64,000 nt of DNA from Obelidium mucronatum (GCA_025765595.1 JAIVFH010000081.1:1-64000), one strand, 5' to 3'; counted from the first letter of the stretch, positions 23,472-35,018 are shown. Notes: generated from the sequence alone by a model not told the origin. A program made the numbers and translations.

Positions 23472-25183
23472 TAAATTCTGGAACCAAGAGCTTCTTCAAA
23501 TGCACAAAGGAAAAGTCTTTTTCCTCTCAATGTTTTACGACACCCAAGGAATCCACGCCGCACACGAATACTGCGTCCTTCGCGCCATTGAAGTCCAAGG
23601 AAAACGATTCCTCCTCATTCGAAACCCATGGGGAAAATCCGAATGGACCGGTCGATGGAGCGATGGATCTGCAGAGTGGACTGGCGAATGGATGACTCTT
23701 TTGAACCACAAGTTTGGAGACGATGGACAGTTTTGGATGGAGTATAGTGATGTTTTGGCGCTTTGGGACAGGATCAAGAGAACAACGCTGTTTGATGATT
23801 CCTGGTCGGTCGTTAAATCGCATGTTGAATTGGAAGCAGAATTTCCTGCAAACTTTTCATCCACTGCGTTTGATATCACAACTACTAGAGACGGGCCCGT
23901 CACATTTGTTCTTTCTCAAATCGATACAAGATGTAAGTTAACCACCAAAAGAAAAGAAAAAAAAGAGTTCTTCGCCCCTGACTCATTAAAAAAAAAAAAA
24001 ATCAGACTTCACCAAACTTGAAGGAGAATACGAATACACCTTAACTTTCCAAATCGTACATCTCTCAGAAGACTCCACCGAAACCGCATACGCCCATCCA
24101 CCAACCACAACATTTTCTTACTTGACCCGTTCCACGTTCATTGAAATCGAGCACCTCCCCGCAGGAAAGTATCGCTTGTATCCGAAAGTCAGTGCTTCTC
24201 CTTTGGGACGCAGTTCAAGCACGGATGACGTGATTTTGTTGAATGGTGCGAAAGGACGACAAGCCAAGGTGGAGAAGCAGCTTCGTAGCATGACGTTGGC
24301 GAAACAAATTCCCTTGCTTCGGACACAAAAGTTGAGAAAGGCGGCCTTATTGGAAGCGCAAAAGAGGAAGGAGAGTGCTGCTGCTTCTGAGGATGAAGAA
24401 GTTGAAGGCGAGGCGGAAGACGAGGACGAGTGTGAAGAAGAAGAAAACGAAGAAGACGAAGACAATCAAGAATGCGAAAAGGAATTGGAAGAGAAGCCGG
24501 CAAAGGAAGAAGAAGTTGTCGCCGAAAAAGAAGCTGCGAATGAAGTTGTCGTTCTTGAAACTACTGACAAGAACGAAGTTGCTCCTGAATCAAAGACATT
24601 GGTGGTTGAAGTGGTTGAAGTCGCTCAGACGGAAAACGCCAAAACGGAAGAGACGGCAAATGTTGTTGAAGAGGAAGTGGTTATCACCGAAGCGAAAGAT
24701 GAAGAGAAACAAGTTGAGGGAGAAAAGTCCGCTGCTACCGCTACTGCTGTACCGAGTTCGGCCAGAAATGTGGTCACTGCAACGACCGTGGCAAGTCCTC
24801 CAAATGGCACTGAAGAGCCGACTCTTGCCGAAGTCCTTCAATTGCTGGCAAGTCAAGAGCAAGAAGCATCAAGTATCAATTTTGATCTCTCGGTTTCTAC
24901 ATTCCTTCGAGTATACTCCAAGGACTCTAAAATGACCGTCACCACCCGGTTTTTGGATTTGGAGGTGGACAATTTCAAGCTTCCAGAATGTTTGAACAAA
25001 CCAGACGGTGCAGATCCAACTGCAGATCTGTATCTCTCAGCAGACTTTCTCTCAGATTTCCATTTTGAAGGAGTGTTGGGTGGCAGCACCACCCAGTTGT
25101 TCTTGAAGCAGAAGACTGCAATTGCTGAGCGAAGTGGAACATCTTCTGTGCTGAAAGCTATGGCAGACTCTGAACAGGAATAA
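22110..25183 (+). CDS. calpain-family (C2) cysteine protease
   Basis: Seven exons (22110-22396, 22484-22664, 22746-22928, 22998-23194, 23295-23362, 23471-23932, 24006-25183) join in frame to 851 aa. The catalytic core has Cys in QQGYEGDCWFLAALSIL, His in the IHAAHEYCVLRAIEV block and Asn in LLIRNPWGKSEW. A beta-sandwich C2-like domain follows, then a long Glu-rich acidic linker and a second C2-like segment (FDLSVSTFLRVYSKDSKM). Calpains are calcium-regulated intracellular proteases; no EF-hands are seen here, as in other atypical fungal calpains. Introns hold T27 and A63 tracts, and exon 6 begins directly after the A63 run. Confidence 0.85.
22687..22713. repeat. T27 homopolymer in a calpain intron
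   Basis: Uninterrupted T27 between splice sites; it may act as an extended polypyrimidine tract for the acceptor at 22745. Confidence 0.85.
23407..23469. repeat. A63 homopolymer abutting a 3' splice site
   Basis: 63 consecutive A, followed by G at 23470 which would complete the AG acceptor of calpain exon 6. No polypyrimidine tract separates them. Confidence 0.85.
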
Positions 25184-25313
25184 GATAATTAAAGGGACAA
25201 GGAGAATAAGCTCGAAATTGGTTCATTCGTTTATTATTTTTAGATTTTGCGGAAGTAAAGAATTTTTCTGTTCACACAACATCTCTCTTGTATCAGCCAG
25301 AACCCAACCTTCG

Positions 25314-26978
25314 ATGGCAGTACCAGGAGCCACAGCAATAAGCGATGCAGCGCCGGAAGATGTAGTGAGTAGTCGCAAGAGATTGGCTGGGATGGGATGG
25401 CTTGTAACGCCCGTTTTGTTTTAGCCCAACGCCACTTTCCAGTTTGTGATTGCAGCGTATCTCGGAGTGTGGCTTGTGTCGCTGATCCTTGTCTTTGTGT
25501 ACACCCGGCGCGAGCAGGTCGCCCTTGTTCGCGACATCCGGCGCCTGCAGCAGCGGCTCGCCGATGACCTCAACCTGGGACTCAACTCGCGCCGGTCCGT
25601 GCGCGGCGCGACGCCGCTTGCAGTTGTTGTTGCGCCGAGCGGCGGCGCGCCTCCGCCGGCGGCGCACCGCGTGGCGCTGGGCGGCGGCGACTCGGACTCA
25701 GACGACGACGACGAAGGGCGGCGGCCGCTTGTTGTGCCGTCGACGCCGGAGACGAAAAACCTTATTCTTGCGCTGGCGAACGGCGAAGACGTCGACGACT
25801 CGCTGTTTGCGGACCTGCCCGCCGCCGCGTACAAAGAGGCGCCCGCCGTGCCCGCCGTCGGCCTGCCGCTGCACGGGCTCAGCACGCGCCCCCTGTCGCT
25901 GCTGCCGCCAGCCACCCCGGCAATGAGCGTCCAAAACGAGTCAATCATGTTCATGCCGTCGCAGGCGGACGACTCGCGCCCCCACCTGCTGCTGCGTGCG
26001 TCCGCCGTTCCCCGCATTCCAAACCTGTGGCGCCGAATGTTCAATATTTCGTCTGCAAAATTCCTTCCTGAAGACATTGATACGGCAGCAAAACACTTGC
26101 CTGATTCTCCTGCCCGTGCACGTTTTGTCGAACCATTGGCACCCATCACTCCTTTGGCCGCTCGTGTCCATCGTCTGATTCTTGCCGCAATCGAAGCTGA
26201 TCTAAAAGTCCTTGAAGCCAGATTTAAGAAGGACGCTGTTCGTTATCCTCCAATTTTATTCACGTTTATTGGCTTCCAAATGCTGGCTGTCTTTCTGTTC
26301 TTGTTTGGTTCTGGTCTGTCTTCTTGGCCAAAAGGTTTAGCTACTCTTTTGCTGGTCGTTTGCTGTTCTCTTGGCTTTGAGATTTTGGTCTCTGTTTTGA
26401 TTCGGGATTTGGTGAGTTTTATTGAAGCGTTTCTCCCTTTTGACTATGTTTGTCAACAATGTCTTAATCCATTTTCTTTTCATAAGTTGACGGACTTGAA
26501 GGCCGAAAGAGCTGTCTTGATTCTATCAAACAAGCGAGTAAAGTCACGAGCACCGTACTACCTTACGTTCCAAGCCACAACATATACGCACCACATGTCT
26601 GCTTCAGAGTACTTGTGTATACCGTTTGTCGGTCTCTTTTCATGGTGGGCTGTCCCACTAGCGAAAGCAAAATACGGGGCTTCGAGTGACACAAAAGTCC
26701 ATGTTCGCGCACCACCGAGGAGTTTAGGTGGTGCTGTTGGGTTAGATGAAGTTATCGACGAAGAGGGAGGACATCGCGGGACTGGTGCGTGTTTGGTTCT
26801 AAATGGACGATTAAGTCCTACGGTCTGGAATGTCACTGCTGAATTGCGTGTTCCAAAGGATGGTTTGGGTGGCGGACAGGAAGTCGTCGTGAATGGCGAG
26901 GAGGACGATTATTCAGGAACGGGTATTTTAAAGAAAGGCGGGAGGATGGGTACAAACGATACAGTGGTTGTTGTTTGA
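25314..26978 (+). CDS. multi-pass membrane protein of unknown function
   Basis: Two exons (25314-25364, 25425-26978; phase 0) give 534 aa. Predicted helices: one near the N-terminus (FVIAAYLGVWLVSLILVFVY), two in the middle (PPILFTFIGFQMLAVFLFLF; LATLLLVVCCSLGFEILVSV) and a weaker one near YLCIPFVGLFSWWAVPL. Between helix 1 and 2 lies about 200 residues of disordered, Asp/Pro/Ala-rich sequence encoded by a sharply GC-rich block (25500-26030), after which codon use turns AT-richer. No family was recognised. Its 3' end plus trailer is tandemly duplicated just downstream. Confidence 0.7.
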
Positions 26979-27391
26979 ATTCACGAGCCTGTCCCCCTTT
27001 TTTTTGTATTCTTTTCTTTTGTTGGGTTTGTCTTTTTTTCATAAATAGAGCAATTGCGTCATTTTTAACCATATTATTGATCATATATTGAATATTATTT
27101 GTGATTGAGTCCCACGGTATGGAATGTCACAGCTGAATTGCGTGTTCCAAAGGACGGTTTGGGTGGCGGACAGGAAGTCGTTGTGAATGGCGAGGAGGAC
27201 GATTATTCAGGAACGGGTATTTTAAAGAAAGGCGGGAGGATGGGCACAAACGATACAGTGGTTGTTGTTTGAATTCACGAGTCTGTCCCCCCTTTTTTGT
27301 ATTCTTTTCTTTTGTTGGGTTTGTCTTTTTTCATAAATAGAGCGATTGCGTCATTTTTATCATATTATTGATCATATATTGAATATTATTT
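26807..27391 (+). repeat. tandem duplication of the preceding gene's 3' end
   Basis: Segment 26807-27102 (last ~57 codons plus 3' untranslated DNA) is followed at once by a near-identical copy, 27103-27391, with scattered substitutions and small indels. The second copy keeps the open frame to the same stop but has no start and is presumably untranslated. Confidence 0.85.
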
Positions 27392-27484
27392 GTTCTATCT
27401 GACGTCAGATCGAACGCCATCGAACGCGTGCTTTGAAATCATTACTGCGATCTTTTCTGAAAGTGAAAAAAAATAACACCAAAA

Positions 27485-28434
27485 ATGACTTACACTCTCG
27501 AAGCTCTTCCATACGCCCAAGACGCTCTTGCCCCACACCTCAGTGCTGAGACTTTGGATTTCCACTACAACAAGCACCACGCTTCTTACGTGACCAAGCT
27601 CAACTCCTTGATTGGTTCCTCTGACTTGAAGTCCTTGTCGATTGAAGAGATCACTGCCAAGGTAATTGATCCTCGTTCTATCCGCACTTTTTACACTCTT
27701 TTGAATTTCTGAATTGACACCCTTGCGGGTTCCTTGCGATCGCGATTGGATGTATTAAATATTGTTATTATTGACACACTCCATACAGGGACCAACCAAC
27801 GTTCCAGCCGGTATCTACAACTCTGCTGCGCAGACCTACAACCACACTTTCTACTGGAAGTCATTGGCCCCAGTTGCCTCTCGTCAAGGTATTTGTTTGT
27901 TTACTTGTTTTGCGCCTGCTTGGGTGGAAATTTGAAATTCCCCCCCCCCCCCCCCCCCTTATGTTTAAAACAATCAAATTAAAACAACCACAAAAAACCC
28001 CTACTAGCCGCTCCATCTGAAAAGCTGAACGCCTTGATTGTCAAGTCATTCGGCTCTTTCGATGCTTTCAAGACCAAGTTCAGCGACGTCGCTGCTGGTC
28101 ACTTTGGTTCCGGTTGGGCCTGGTTGGTTCAAGAAAAGGCTACTGGTCTCTTGAAGATTGTTGACACCCACGATGCGGTTTCCGTTATCCACGACTCTAC
28201 TGTGAAGCCAATTTTGGTTGCTGATGTCTGGGAACACGCTTACTACAGTTGAGTTTCTATTTGGTTTTTTTTTTTTTGCGTGTTGTTGTATTTTTTTTGA
28301 AGGGCTGACGGTTCTCTGTTTTTTTTCTTAAATTCTTTTTTTTTATAGTTGACTACAGAAACGCACGTCCAAAGTACATTGAAAACTGGTGGGCTCTTGT
28401 CAACTGGAAGTTTGCTGAAGAGAACTTGATCTGA
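27485..28434 (+). CDS. iron/manganese superoxide dismutase, Fe-type features
   Basis: Dismutates superoxide to oxygen and hydrogen peroxide. Four exons (27485-27661, 27789-27888, 28008-28247, 28349-28434) join in frame to 200 aa. Metal ligands are visible: His in YNKHHASYV, His in YNHTFYW, and Asp/His in DVWEHAYY. AAGHFGSGWAWLV and YYIDYRNARPKYIENWW are of the Fe-SOD type rather than the mitochondrial Mn-SOD type. The protein begins MTYTLEALPYAQDAL with no mitochondrial presequence, so a cytosolic location is inferred. Intron 2 holds a C19 run (27940-27958). Transfer from bacteria followed by intron gain is possible, but so is an old eukaryotic Fe-SOD. Confidence 0.9.
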
Positions 28435-28693
28435 AGGTTTCAAGCAGCGTTATAAGGGGGAAACCCCAACGCTGCACTACCATCCCTCTTTATCTTTTGG
28501 GAGTCGTAAATAAAACTCAGATGCATAAATAATTACTAGATTTCTTTCATCTATGGAACCAGAACTATACCTTATTATCTTCAATTCCATGAGTGTGGCT
28601 GGCTCTCACGATTCAAGCTGGATCTACGAAAAATGTCAACACCTCCCTCTCTTCTTTCCCACTTTCGAGATTTACACACAGAATTCACAAAAG

Positions 28694-30197
28694 ATGAATA
28701 AAACAGGAACAGGAATCATCACAAACTCTGGAGACACATCGTGGGTCCTGATATCAAGTGCCCTTGTGTTTGTCATGGTGCCTGGGCTCGCGTTCTTTTA
28801 CGCGGGTCTCGGGGAATCCAAGAACGCAATGTCAACTCTGGTTGCAGTTATTCTGACTTTTGCAGCAACAACACTCCAATGGACGCTTTTTGGGTTTTCT
28901 CTTGCTTTTTCGGATACAACTGATTCTCTGTTTTTGGGGAATTTGGATTACTTTGCACAGTTGGGGACGATGCGGAAGACGAATCCTGAGGCGCCCACGA
29001 TCCCTGCGACCTTGTTTTCAATGTATCAGGTTAAACTTGAGCATATTTGGTTGTTTTTTTGTTTATTTTACTTTCGGTATTGACACGCCTCCCTTTCCAG
29101 ATGATGTTTGCAGCAATCGCACCAGCTCTTTTTGTTGGTGCAACAGCTGGAAGAATGAAATTAATTCCCACTATAATATTTTCTCTCTTGTGGTCGACAA
29201 TTGTGTATGATCCTGTGGATTACTGGGTTTGGAGTGATTGTGGTAAATCACCCACTATTCCTTATTTTGATTTATAAATAATTTTTTCCTACAAACAAAA
29301 CACTTAGGATGGCTTCATAAACTAAACGTTATGGATTACGCTGGCGGCTCCGTCGTCCACGTCACATCCGGAACCACCGCCTTCATCCTCGCCTACATGC
29401 TAGGCCCCCGCCTCACTTACACCACCACCAAAGAATACGAAAACCACAGCCCAGTCTACGTATACATTGGAACGGCACTTTTATGGTTCGGCTGGTTCGG
29501 ATTCAACGGCGGGTCATCTGTTGCAGCCAACTCGCGTGGCGTGAATGCAGCCTTCGCATCGCACCTCGCAGCAAGTACAGGTGGAATCGCGTGGATGGTT
29601 CTTGATTCTGTCGTGAACAGGAAAAAGTATACCGCCATTGGGTTCTGTACGGGTGCGATTGCGGGGCTGGCTTGTATCACGCCGGGATCGGGGTTCGTGC
29701 AGCCTGCGGTTGGGATTATTTATGGACTCTTGTCGGCTGTTTGTTGCTTTTATTCTGTCAGATTCGTGAAATGGATTCGAGTTGATGATACGCTGGATGT
29801 GGCTGCTGTGCATGGTGTTGGTGGTGCGTTGGGGATGGTGTTGACTGGGATTTTGGCCCAGTATCAGGTTACGCGGTTGGATGTTGGGGAAAGTGGGGCG
29901 GCGGCTGCGACTGCAGGCTGGCTTGATGAAGTTTGGTGGCAGGTGCCTGTGCAGCTGGTTGCAGTGATATGTGTGTGTCTGTGGTCTGCTGCATGGTCTG
30001 CAATATTGATTCTTCTCATGAACTCGTTCGCGTTCACATCATTACGATGCACTGCGGAAGAGGAAAGGTGTGGCTTGGATATTGCAGAAATTGGAGAATC
30101 TGATCACCGTCAGGCGGATTCTCCAAGTAATTACCGTCAATTGGAAAACAAAACTCAGGAAATCGATACAGCAGCCTTATTGGCCAATAAGGTTTAG
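28694..30197 (+). CDS. ammonium transporter (Amt/Mep family)
   Basis: Plasma-membrane ammonium uptake channel, 455 aa from ATG 28694. The frame is also open from ATG 28553, which would add 47 residues. Three exons: to 29029, 29101-29242, 29308-30197. Family marks: VFVMVPGLAFFYAGL, MDYAGGSVVHVTSG, LLWFGWFGFNGGSS, ACITPGSGFV, DDTLDVAAVHGVGG. About 11 hydrophobic helices and a cytosolic tail (from CTAEEERCGLDIAEIGE) typical of fungal Meps. A shortened copy of the last 120 bp occurs at 33405-33530. Confidence 0.92.
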
Positions 30198-30291
30198 CTA
30201 GGTTTAAAAAACGTCAAATAAAAAAAATAGAAAAAGTATATTAAGGTGTTATCCATATGCTTGGTTTATTTTCAACAGCTTTTACCAAGCT

Positions 30292-30846
30292 TTACACTAA
30301 ATGCCACATGAGTCCAACGGAAAGAACTTGTTGGGTTTGAGCCCGCTGCAAAATAAATCCAATCAGTCAATCAAAAAGGTTGGCTCCAATTTAACACCAA
30401 TTTACCATTGCGTCATTGTAATACGCATTAGGGGATTCTTCATGATCAGAGGCCTTGTTCTGAAGAGTCTGCAAAAGCATGTCATAAAGATTCTCTGGTC
30501 TATTAGCGATATCACAAAAGATGTCGATAAGTGGAGACATGTCTCCTTCTTCAACAGCCTGATCCAAGATCTCTACTTGGTCAGCGGGAAGAACGTCAGA
30601 TGGTAAGTAGCGGTAAGCTATTTGGAGGTCTTTCAGAGGGGTGCTGATACGAGGGAACTTGAATGAAAAGCCTTCCTTGGCACCAGCTCTTTGTTTGATT
30701 CGAACGAGCTTTGCCTGCGCCTCGGAGATTAGTTGAGCCTCTCTTTCTTCCTTGGCTTTGACTTCAGCAGTGATGACTTCTAGCTGTTTGTCGAGGAGTG
30801 CTTTCTTGGCAAGCAGACTTTCGAGAGTCTCGGCAATGTTCGCCAT
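30292..30846 (-). CDS. coiled-coil protein of unknown function
   Basis: Exon 1 30846-30406 and exon 2 30345-30292 join at ATG|gtaaat...cag to give 164 aa. The N-terminal half is a charged coiled coil (LLAKKALLDKQLEVITAEVKAKEEREAQL), the rest helical and acidic. No family was recognised. If intron 1 is not removed the protein ends three codons later with little change. It lies beside a second coiled-coil gene on the same strand, which may hint at shared regulation. Confidence 0.6.
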
Positions 30847-30887
30847 TCTTTAACAAAAATGAGTACAATATTCATTCACACAAAACA

Positions 30888-31924
30888 TCAAGCATTCAGA
30901 GATTCTTCCGCATCGTGAAACACGTCCTCGTTTTGCTCCGTCTCATGTTGCTCCGTCTCGTTTTGCACCGTCCCGCTGGGATTTACATTATCTGCTTCCA
31001 CAAACGCATAAGACGAAACAAAGTCCGAAGCATAAGCAAATGCGTTTTGAATTTGCTCCATAATTCCCTGGCAATAGGAAGTATCATTTTTGGCGGCTTT
31101 CATTTCCGCAAGTTTCTCCATCACAATAGCCATTTGCTGTTCGACAACCGCAAGTCGCTGCTCCTGACCTTGTACCGTTTCTTGCAAACCCGCTATGACC
31201 TCGCCATGTTCGTCCAACCTACGACTATTACCGGCTACGGTTTGAATCAAATCATTCAACTTTTTCATATCTTCCTGCAAGGATTCAATCTCCGAGAGGC
31301 TTGCTTGTAAATCCGCTCGCACTTCCTCAACAGCAGCCGCTTGAACATCTCTGATTTGTTGTCCCAATTGGAAGACTTTTTCGGCCTTCTCCAATGTTTT
31401 TGATAGCTTTTCCTTCAGAGATCCTGGACAATTTTAGTTTAATAAGATGACACAAAGAAAGCAAAATAGTACCAGCCTCGGCCGTTAACAATCGTAAGCT
31501 CTTGTAATTTTCCAGTGCATCCAGCTGCAATGGAGATGCAGTAAAATTGTCACCGGCGAGTTTGGTGAGTTGATTAGCCGTAAACCTGATTGTGTTTGCC
31601 GCCAACCTGTCGGTTTCCAGTTTTTCTTTATAAGCGGTAACCTGACATTGAGGTCAGTGTTGATAGTGGTATTTACGCTACTAGTATTAAAATCGGACTT
31701 ACACCAACTGTTGCGATCTTTCCCATAACATTTCCGACAACAGGCAACATGCCAACAGCAGCACCAGCTGCCAACCCTCCGTACTTCACATAGTCGATGG
31801 CTTTTGGACCCGGGTCTGGATTGTCTTCTATCATTTTGGCCAAGACCTTCTGCGGAGGATCAAGACTTGGTGATACATGATTCATAACGTCTGCAAGAAT
31901 TGGATCGCCATCATTTGATGTCAT
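30888..31924 (-). CDS. coiled-coil protein with Gly-rich hydrophobic segment
   Basis: Three exons (31924-31703, 31641-31473, 31423-30888) join in frame to 308 aa from ATG 31924; an additional 5' exon is possible because the frame stays open upstream. A Gly/Ala-rich hydrophobic stretch (KYGGLAAGAAVGMLPVVGNVMGK) is followed by a helical bundle-like region and long coiled coils (EEVRADLQASLSEIESLQED). No family was recognised. Hydrophobic-plus-helical N-termini occur in membrane-active fungal domains, but I cannot claim that here. It is divergent from the gene at 32149 with about 225 bp between starts. Confidence 0.55.
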
Positions 31925-32148
31925 TGTAATTGAGGTTGTAACATCGGTATCATCTCTTAGTTTGAAATGCAAGTGTTGAGCCAGAGGCCTCGTTGGCAGA
32001 GGTGGCAGATCCCTCTCTGTCACAAGGATGAGAAACTGGTTGGCAAGAAGAAGAAGAAGAAGAAGTAACACCCACCCTCTTCTCGATTCATTTGCCTATA
32101 AAATTGATTAGACCAGATCCATCAAATTTGAAGCTGCAAATTTTCAAC

Positions 32149-33285
32149 ATGGACTCACGCCGCCCTTATCTTTGCTACAGCAGAGCAGTAATGCAGCATG
32201 AAGTTGAGCTCCTTGTGCTCTGTGCTGGGGTCAGTGTTAGATCTGTCCAGTGGCTTGAAACAGACACACCCAACGCCGTTTCTATCGATTGCGATGGTTA
32301 TGTTGCTGGCAACGCCGCAATGTTTATCGACAAGGCGGAATTCAACAAACTCAACCGAAGAGAGTGCGCCCTTCTATCCCTTTATCGGTGAGTTGGATCA
32401 ACTTGGGATCTTGATACTGATCAAACAACCACAACTTGAAGCCTCACCGATGCTATATCTCGCCTTCAGGATATCAATAACTTTGACGGACCACGCACTT
32501 CTCATGGATCACTTGAGCATTTGGACGGCTATGTACCAGCAGCCGCCCCTCCCATGTTGGACTTGGCCTGCTATCAAAGAATTCGGTCGATCTGTAGGGT
32601 GCCACTGACGGACTACCTTACTGCTCTTCTTGCCCTAGAAGAATCGCTGAGCCATATTGATCGCATTGTTCTCGCCTCGTTCGAGACTGTCAAGCAGGCC
32701 AAGTACTTCAACGTTATAGTTGATGCCAATCCAAACTTTGAAGCGAGTGTGAAATCATTGGCGGGAATTCCAGAACTGAGTAATCCCGTCTCCAGTGCTC
32801 CCATGGTTGCCACCGCTGCCTTTGTCAGAACCATGAAGGGGTTTGCCTCTTTGGTGTGTTTTGCGGATGCCATTTCCAACAAAACTCCAGATTCGTTTTT
32901 GAAGTATACAAACACATTTTTCGGCGTGATTGAGTTTTTCAGAGCCTCGCGAGACAGCAGACCTGATTTCACTCTGGAAATTTACAATCATACCAGACCA
33001 ATCAAGAAATGGATGGAACAAAAGATTGAGATGGGGGCTGTCTATGAATTCTTTGACTATACGTTGGATTGTCAAGGAAAAGACCCAGCCGATATGGTTG
33101 GCGCAAACGTGGTGGTCAGGTTTAAAGACAAGACAACGCTGCGTGGCATAGTGGCAGTGGAAATTGGCGAGGGTTGGGCATTCAAACTGGTATTCAGGTT
33201 TGAAATCGCAGAATGTTTTCCAGCGGATTTTGGTTGGAAGCACGTGTATCCTGCTGGATATGAGGGACTGAAAATCCACCAGTAG
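32149..33285 (+). CDS. conserved-looking protein of unknown function, 360 aa
   Basis: Exons 32149-32387 and 32442-33285 join in frame. Mixed alpha/beta composition, no signal peptide or membrane helix. A short C-terminal region with VGANVVVRFKDKTTLRGIVAVE looks like a small beta-barrel. Not recognised. Its divergent partner is the coiled-coil gene at 30888-31924, so the two may share a bidirectional promoter. Confidence 0.6.
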
Positions 33286-33404
33286 CGGTTACTGGAATAT
33301 CATCAATCCAATAAAATTCGTTCTTGCTTTAATTCTTGCAGCTTGCTTTCGTTTTGATTGACTGACCGTGTTTAACTACAGTGGTCCGTATGCAACTGAA
33401 TCAG

Positions 33405-33530
33405 GAATCTGATCACCGTCAGGCAGATTCTCCAAGTAATTACCGTCATTTGGAAAACATTCAAAACAAAACTCAGGAAATCGATACAGCAGCTTTATTA
33501 AGCAATAAGGTTTAGCTAGGTTTAGAATTT
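33405..33530 (+). pseudogene. fragment of the ammonium transporter 3' end
   Basis: Matches the last ~35 codons and the start of the trailer of the transporter (30090-30215), including ESDHRQADSPSNYR and the stop, with a 9-bp insertion and a few substitutions. No start or upstream helices are present. It is a remnant of a local duplication. Confidence 0.8.
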
Positions 33531-33659
33531 GTCAAATCGTCAAACAAGAAATAAATATAAACCATAAAAACCAAAAAAACTAAAAAAAAATATGGTGTGA
33601 GATAGAATTGTTATAAATCATTTGATTTGTTGGAAAAAAAAATCAAAAAGAAAAAAACA

Positions 33660-34263
33660 ATGAACTTTTATGACGCCCTTGTAACACTGTTCCCTGTTGA
33701 CGAAGCACCAACCGACAACAATTTTCCCCGATGGATGCCAGAAGACGGTATCTATGGACCTTTCATCCCCACAGGCATGGAACGAGTGAAACTCGCACTG
33801 GAACTGGCAGAGTGCAAGCCAGGAGACCATGTTCTCGATTTAGGCTGCGGTGACGGACGGTTCTGCGTAACAGCTTTGGCAAGTTTCGGAGCATCATCAG
33901 CAACTGGAATTGACAGCGATTCCGAAGTAATCACGCTGGCGAAAGAAAAGTCCTTATCTTTTTTTTCCTCACCCCTCTTTGACAAAAATGCCGCTGAAAA
34001 CTTCTGCAACTCCAACATTTCTCCAAGGCGACATCCGAGACGCCCATATTAAACCTGCTGTCATTGATCCAAGCATAACGATTCTTATTGCGTTTCTAAC
34101 GCCAGAGTTCAGTAGCGACTTTCGGGATATTCTGATCCACCACCACGACAGGGGCTGTCGTATCGTTGCAGTTACATTTGATTTGGCGAACGTGAAGGAG
34201 CTTGCAGCTAAAGCCTGGCTGCAATGGTGTAAATGGACTGTGGGTGTACGAGAAGGATCATAA
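33660..34263 (+). CDS. class I SAM-dependent methyltransferase, upstream copy (frame step)
   Basis: Rossmann-type methyltransferase with motif I VLDLGCGDGRFC (residues ~60-70) and acidic loop GIDSDSEV. It is a tandem paralogue of the gene at 34304 and shares its N-terminal block DEAPTDNNFPRW and post-motif LTPEFSSDF. After motif II the frame must step +1 somewhere in 33950-34010, near a T8 run, to reach TFLQGDIRD; no AG acceptor is present for an intron. So this copy is either damaged or mis-called. Substrate unknown; the PFIPTGMERVKLALELA segment is reminiscent of FAM173-type lysine methyltransferases. Confidence 0.6.
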
Positions 34264-34303
34264 ATAAATAAATAGAACTAATAAATTAAAAAAAAACCCC
34301 TCT

Positions 34304-34882
34304 ATGCAAGCCGCCCTCACGCTCCCCGAACTCACTGCAGCGTTCCCCAACGACGAAGCACCAAGCGACACCAACTTTCCCCGCTGGATCGAAGACGACT
34401 CAACCTTTGCACCTTTCATTCCAACATCAATGGCCCGAGTCAACCGGGCGCTGTCTTTAGCGGGATGCGCTGCCGGCGATGTTGTTCTTGATTTGGGCTG
34501 CGGCGATGGTCGCTTCTGCGTTGCGGCTGTTGCGTTGTTTGGCTGCAAAAAAGCAATCGGAATCGAGAGCGATGAAGGGGTCGTTGACCTTGCAAACTCT
34601 ACAAGGGATAAACTGCTGCCAGGTTTGCAAGCTGATACCATCACATACGCCTGTCAAGACTTTAGAGACTGTTTATTGGCGCGAGATGCAACTGTCTCCA
34701 TCGTGGTGGTGTTTCTATCACCGGAATTCGGTAAAGAATGCAAAGAACTGCTGAAGGAGCACTATGAACGCGGTGCCCGAATAATATCTCTCGTTTTTGA
34801 TCTTTCGGATATTCCTGAATTCTCCCTGAAAGATGGATGTAAAGATATCGATGGAATTTGGGTGTATGAGAAGGTTGTTTGA
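34304..34882 (+). CDS. class I SAM-dependent methyltransferase, downstream copy
   Basis: Intact 192-aa paralogue of the preceding gene, 40 bp after its stop. Motif I VVLDLGCGDGRFC, acidic GIESDEGVVD, then VSIVVVFLSPEFG as the strand-4 region. PFIPTSMARVNRALSLAG before motif I resembles the FAM173/ATPSC-KMT lead sequence, but the substrate is not known. Cytosolic by appearance. Convergent with the APSES gene. Confidence 0.75.
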   Translation: MQAALTLPELTAAFPNDEAPSDTNFPRWIEDDSTFAPFIPTSMARVNRALSLAGCAAGDVVLDLGCGDGRFCVAAVALFGCKKAIGIESDEGVVDLANSTRDKLLPGLQADTITYACQDFRDCLLARDATVSIVVVFLSPEFGKECKELLKEHYERGARIISLVFDLSDIPEFSLKDGCKDIDGIWVYEKVV

Positions 34883-35018
34883 TTTTCATCACAAAAAAAC
34901 AAATATAGCGAAAAAATACAGAAACTAATCCCAAAAACAACAAAAAACGATTACAAAAAAAGGCGACAATTAATAATAAGTTATCCATGCGTTCAGTCGG
35001 CAAACTCGTCCCGACTTT

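Noticed and set aside
23371..23695. PolyLys/polyPhe open frames across the A63 run
   Set aside because: Products of the homopolymer only.
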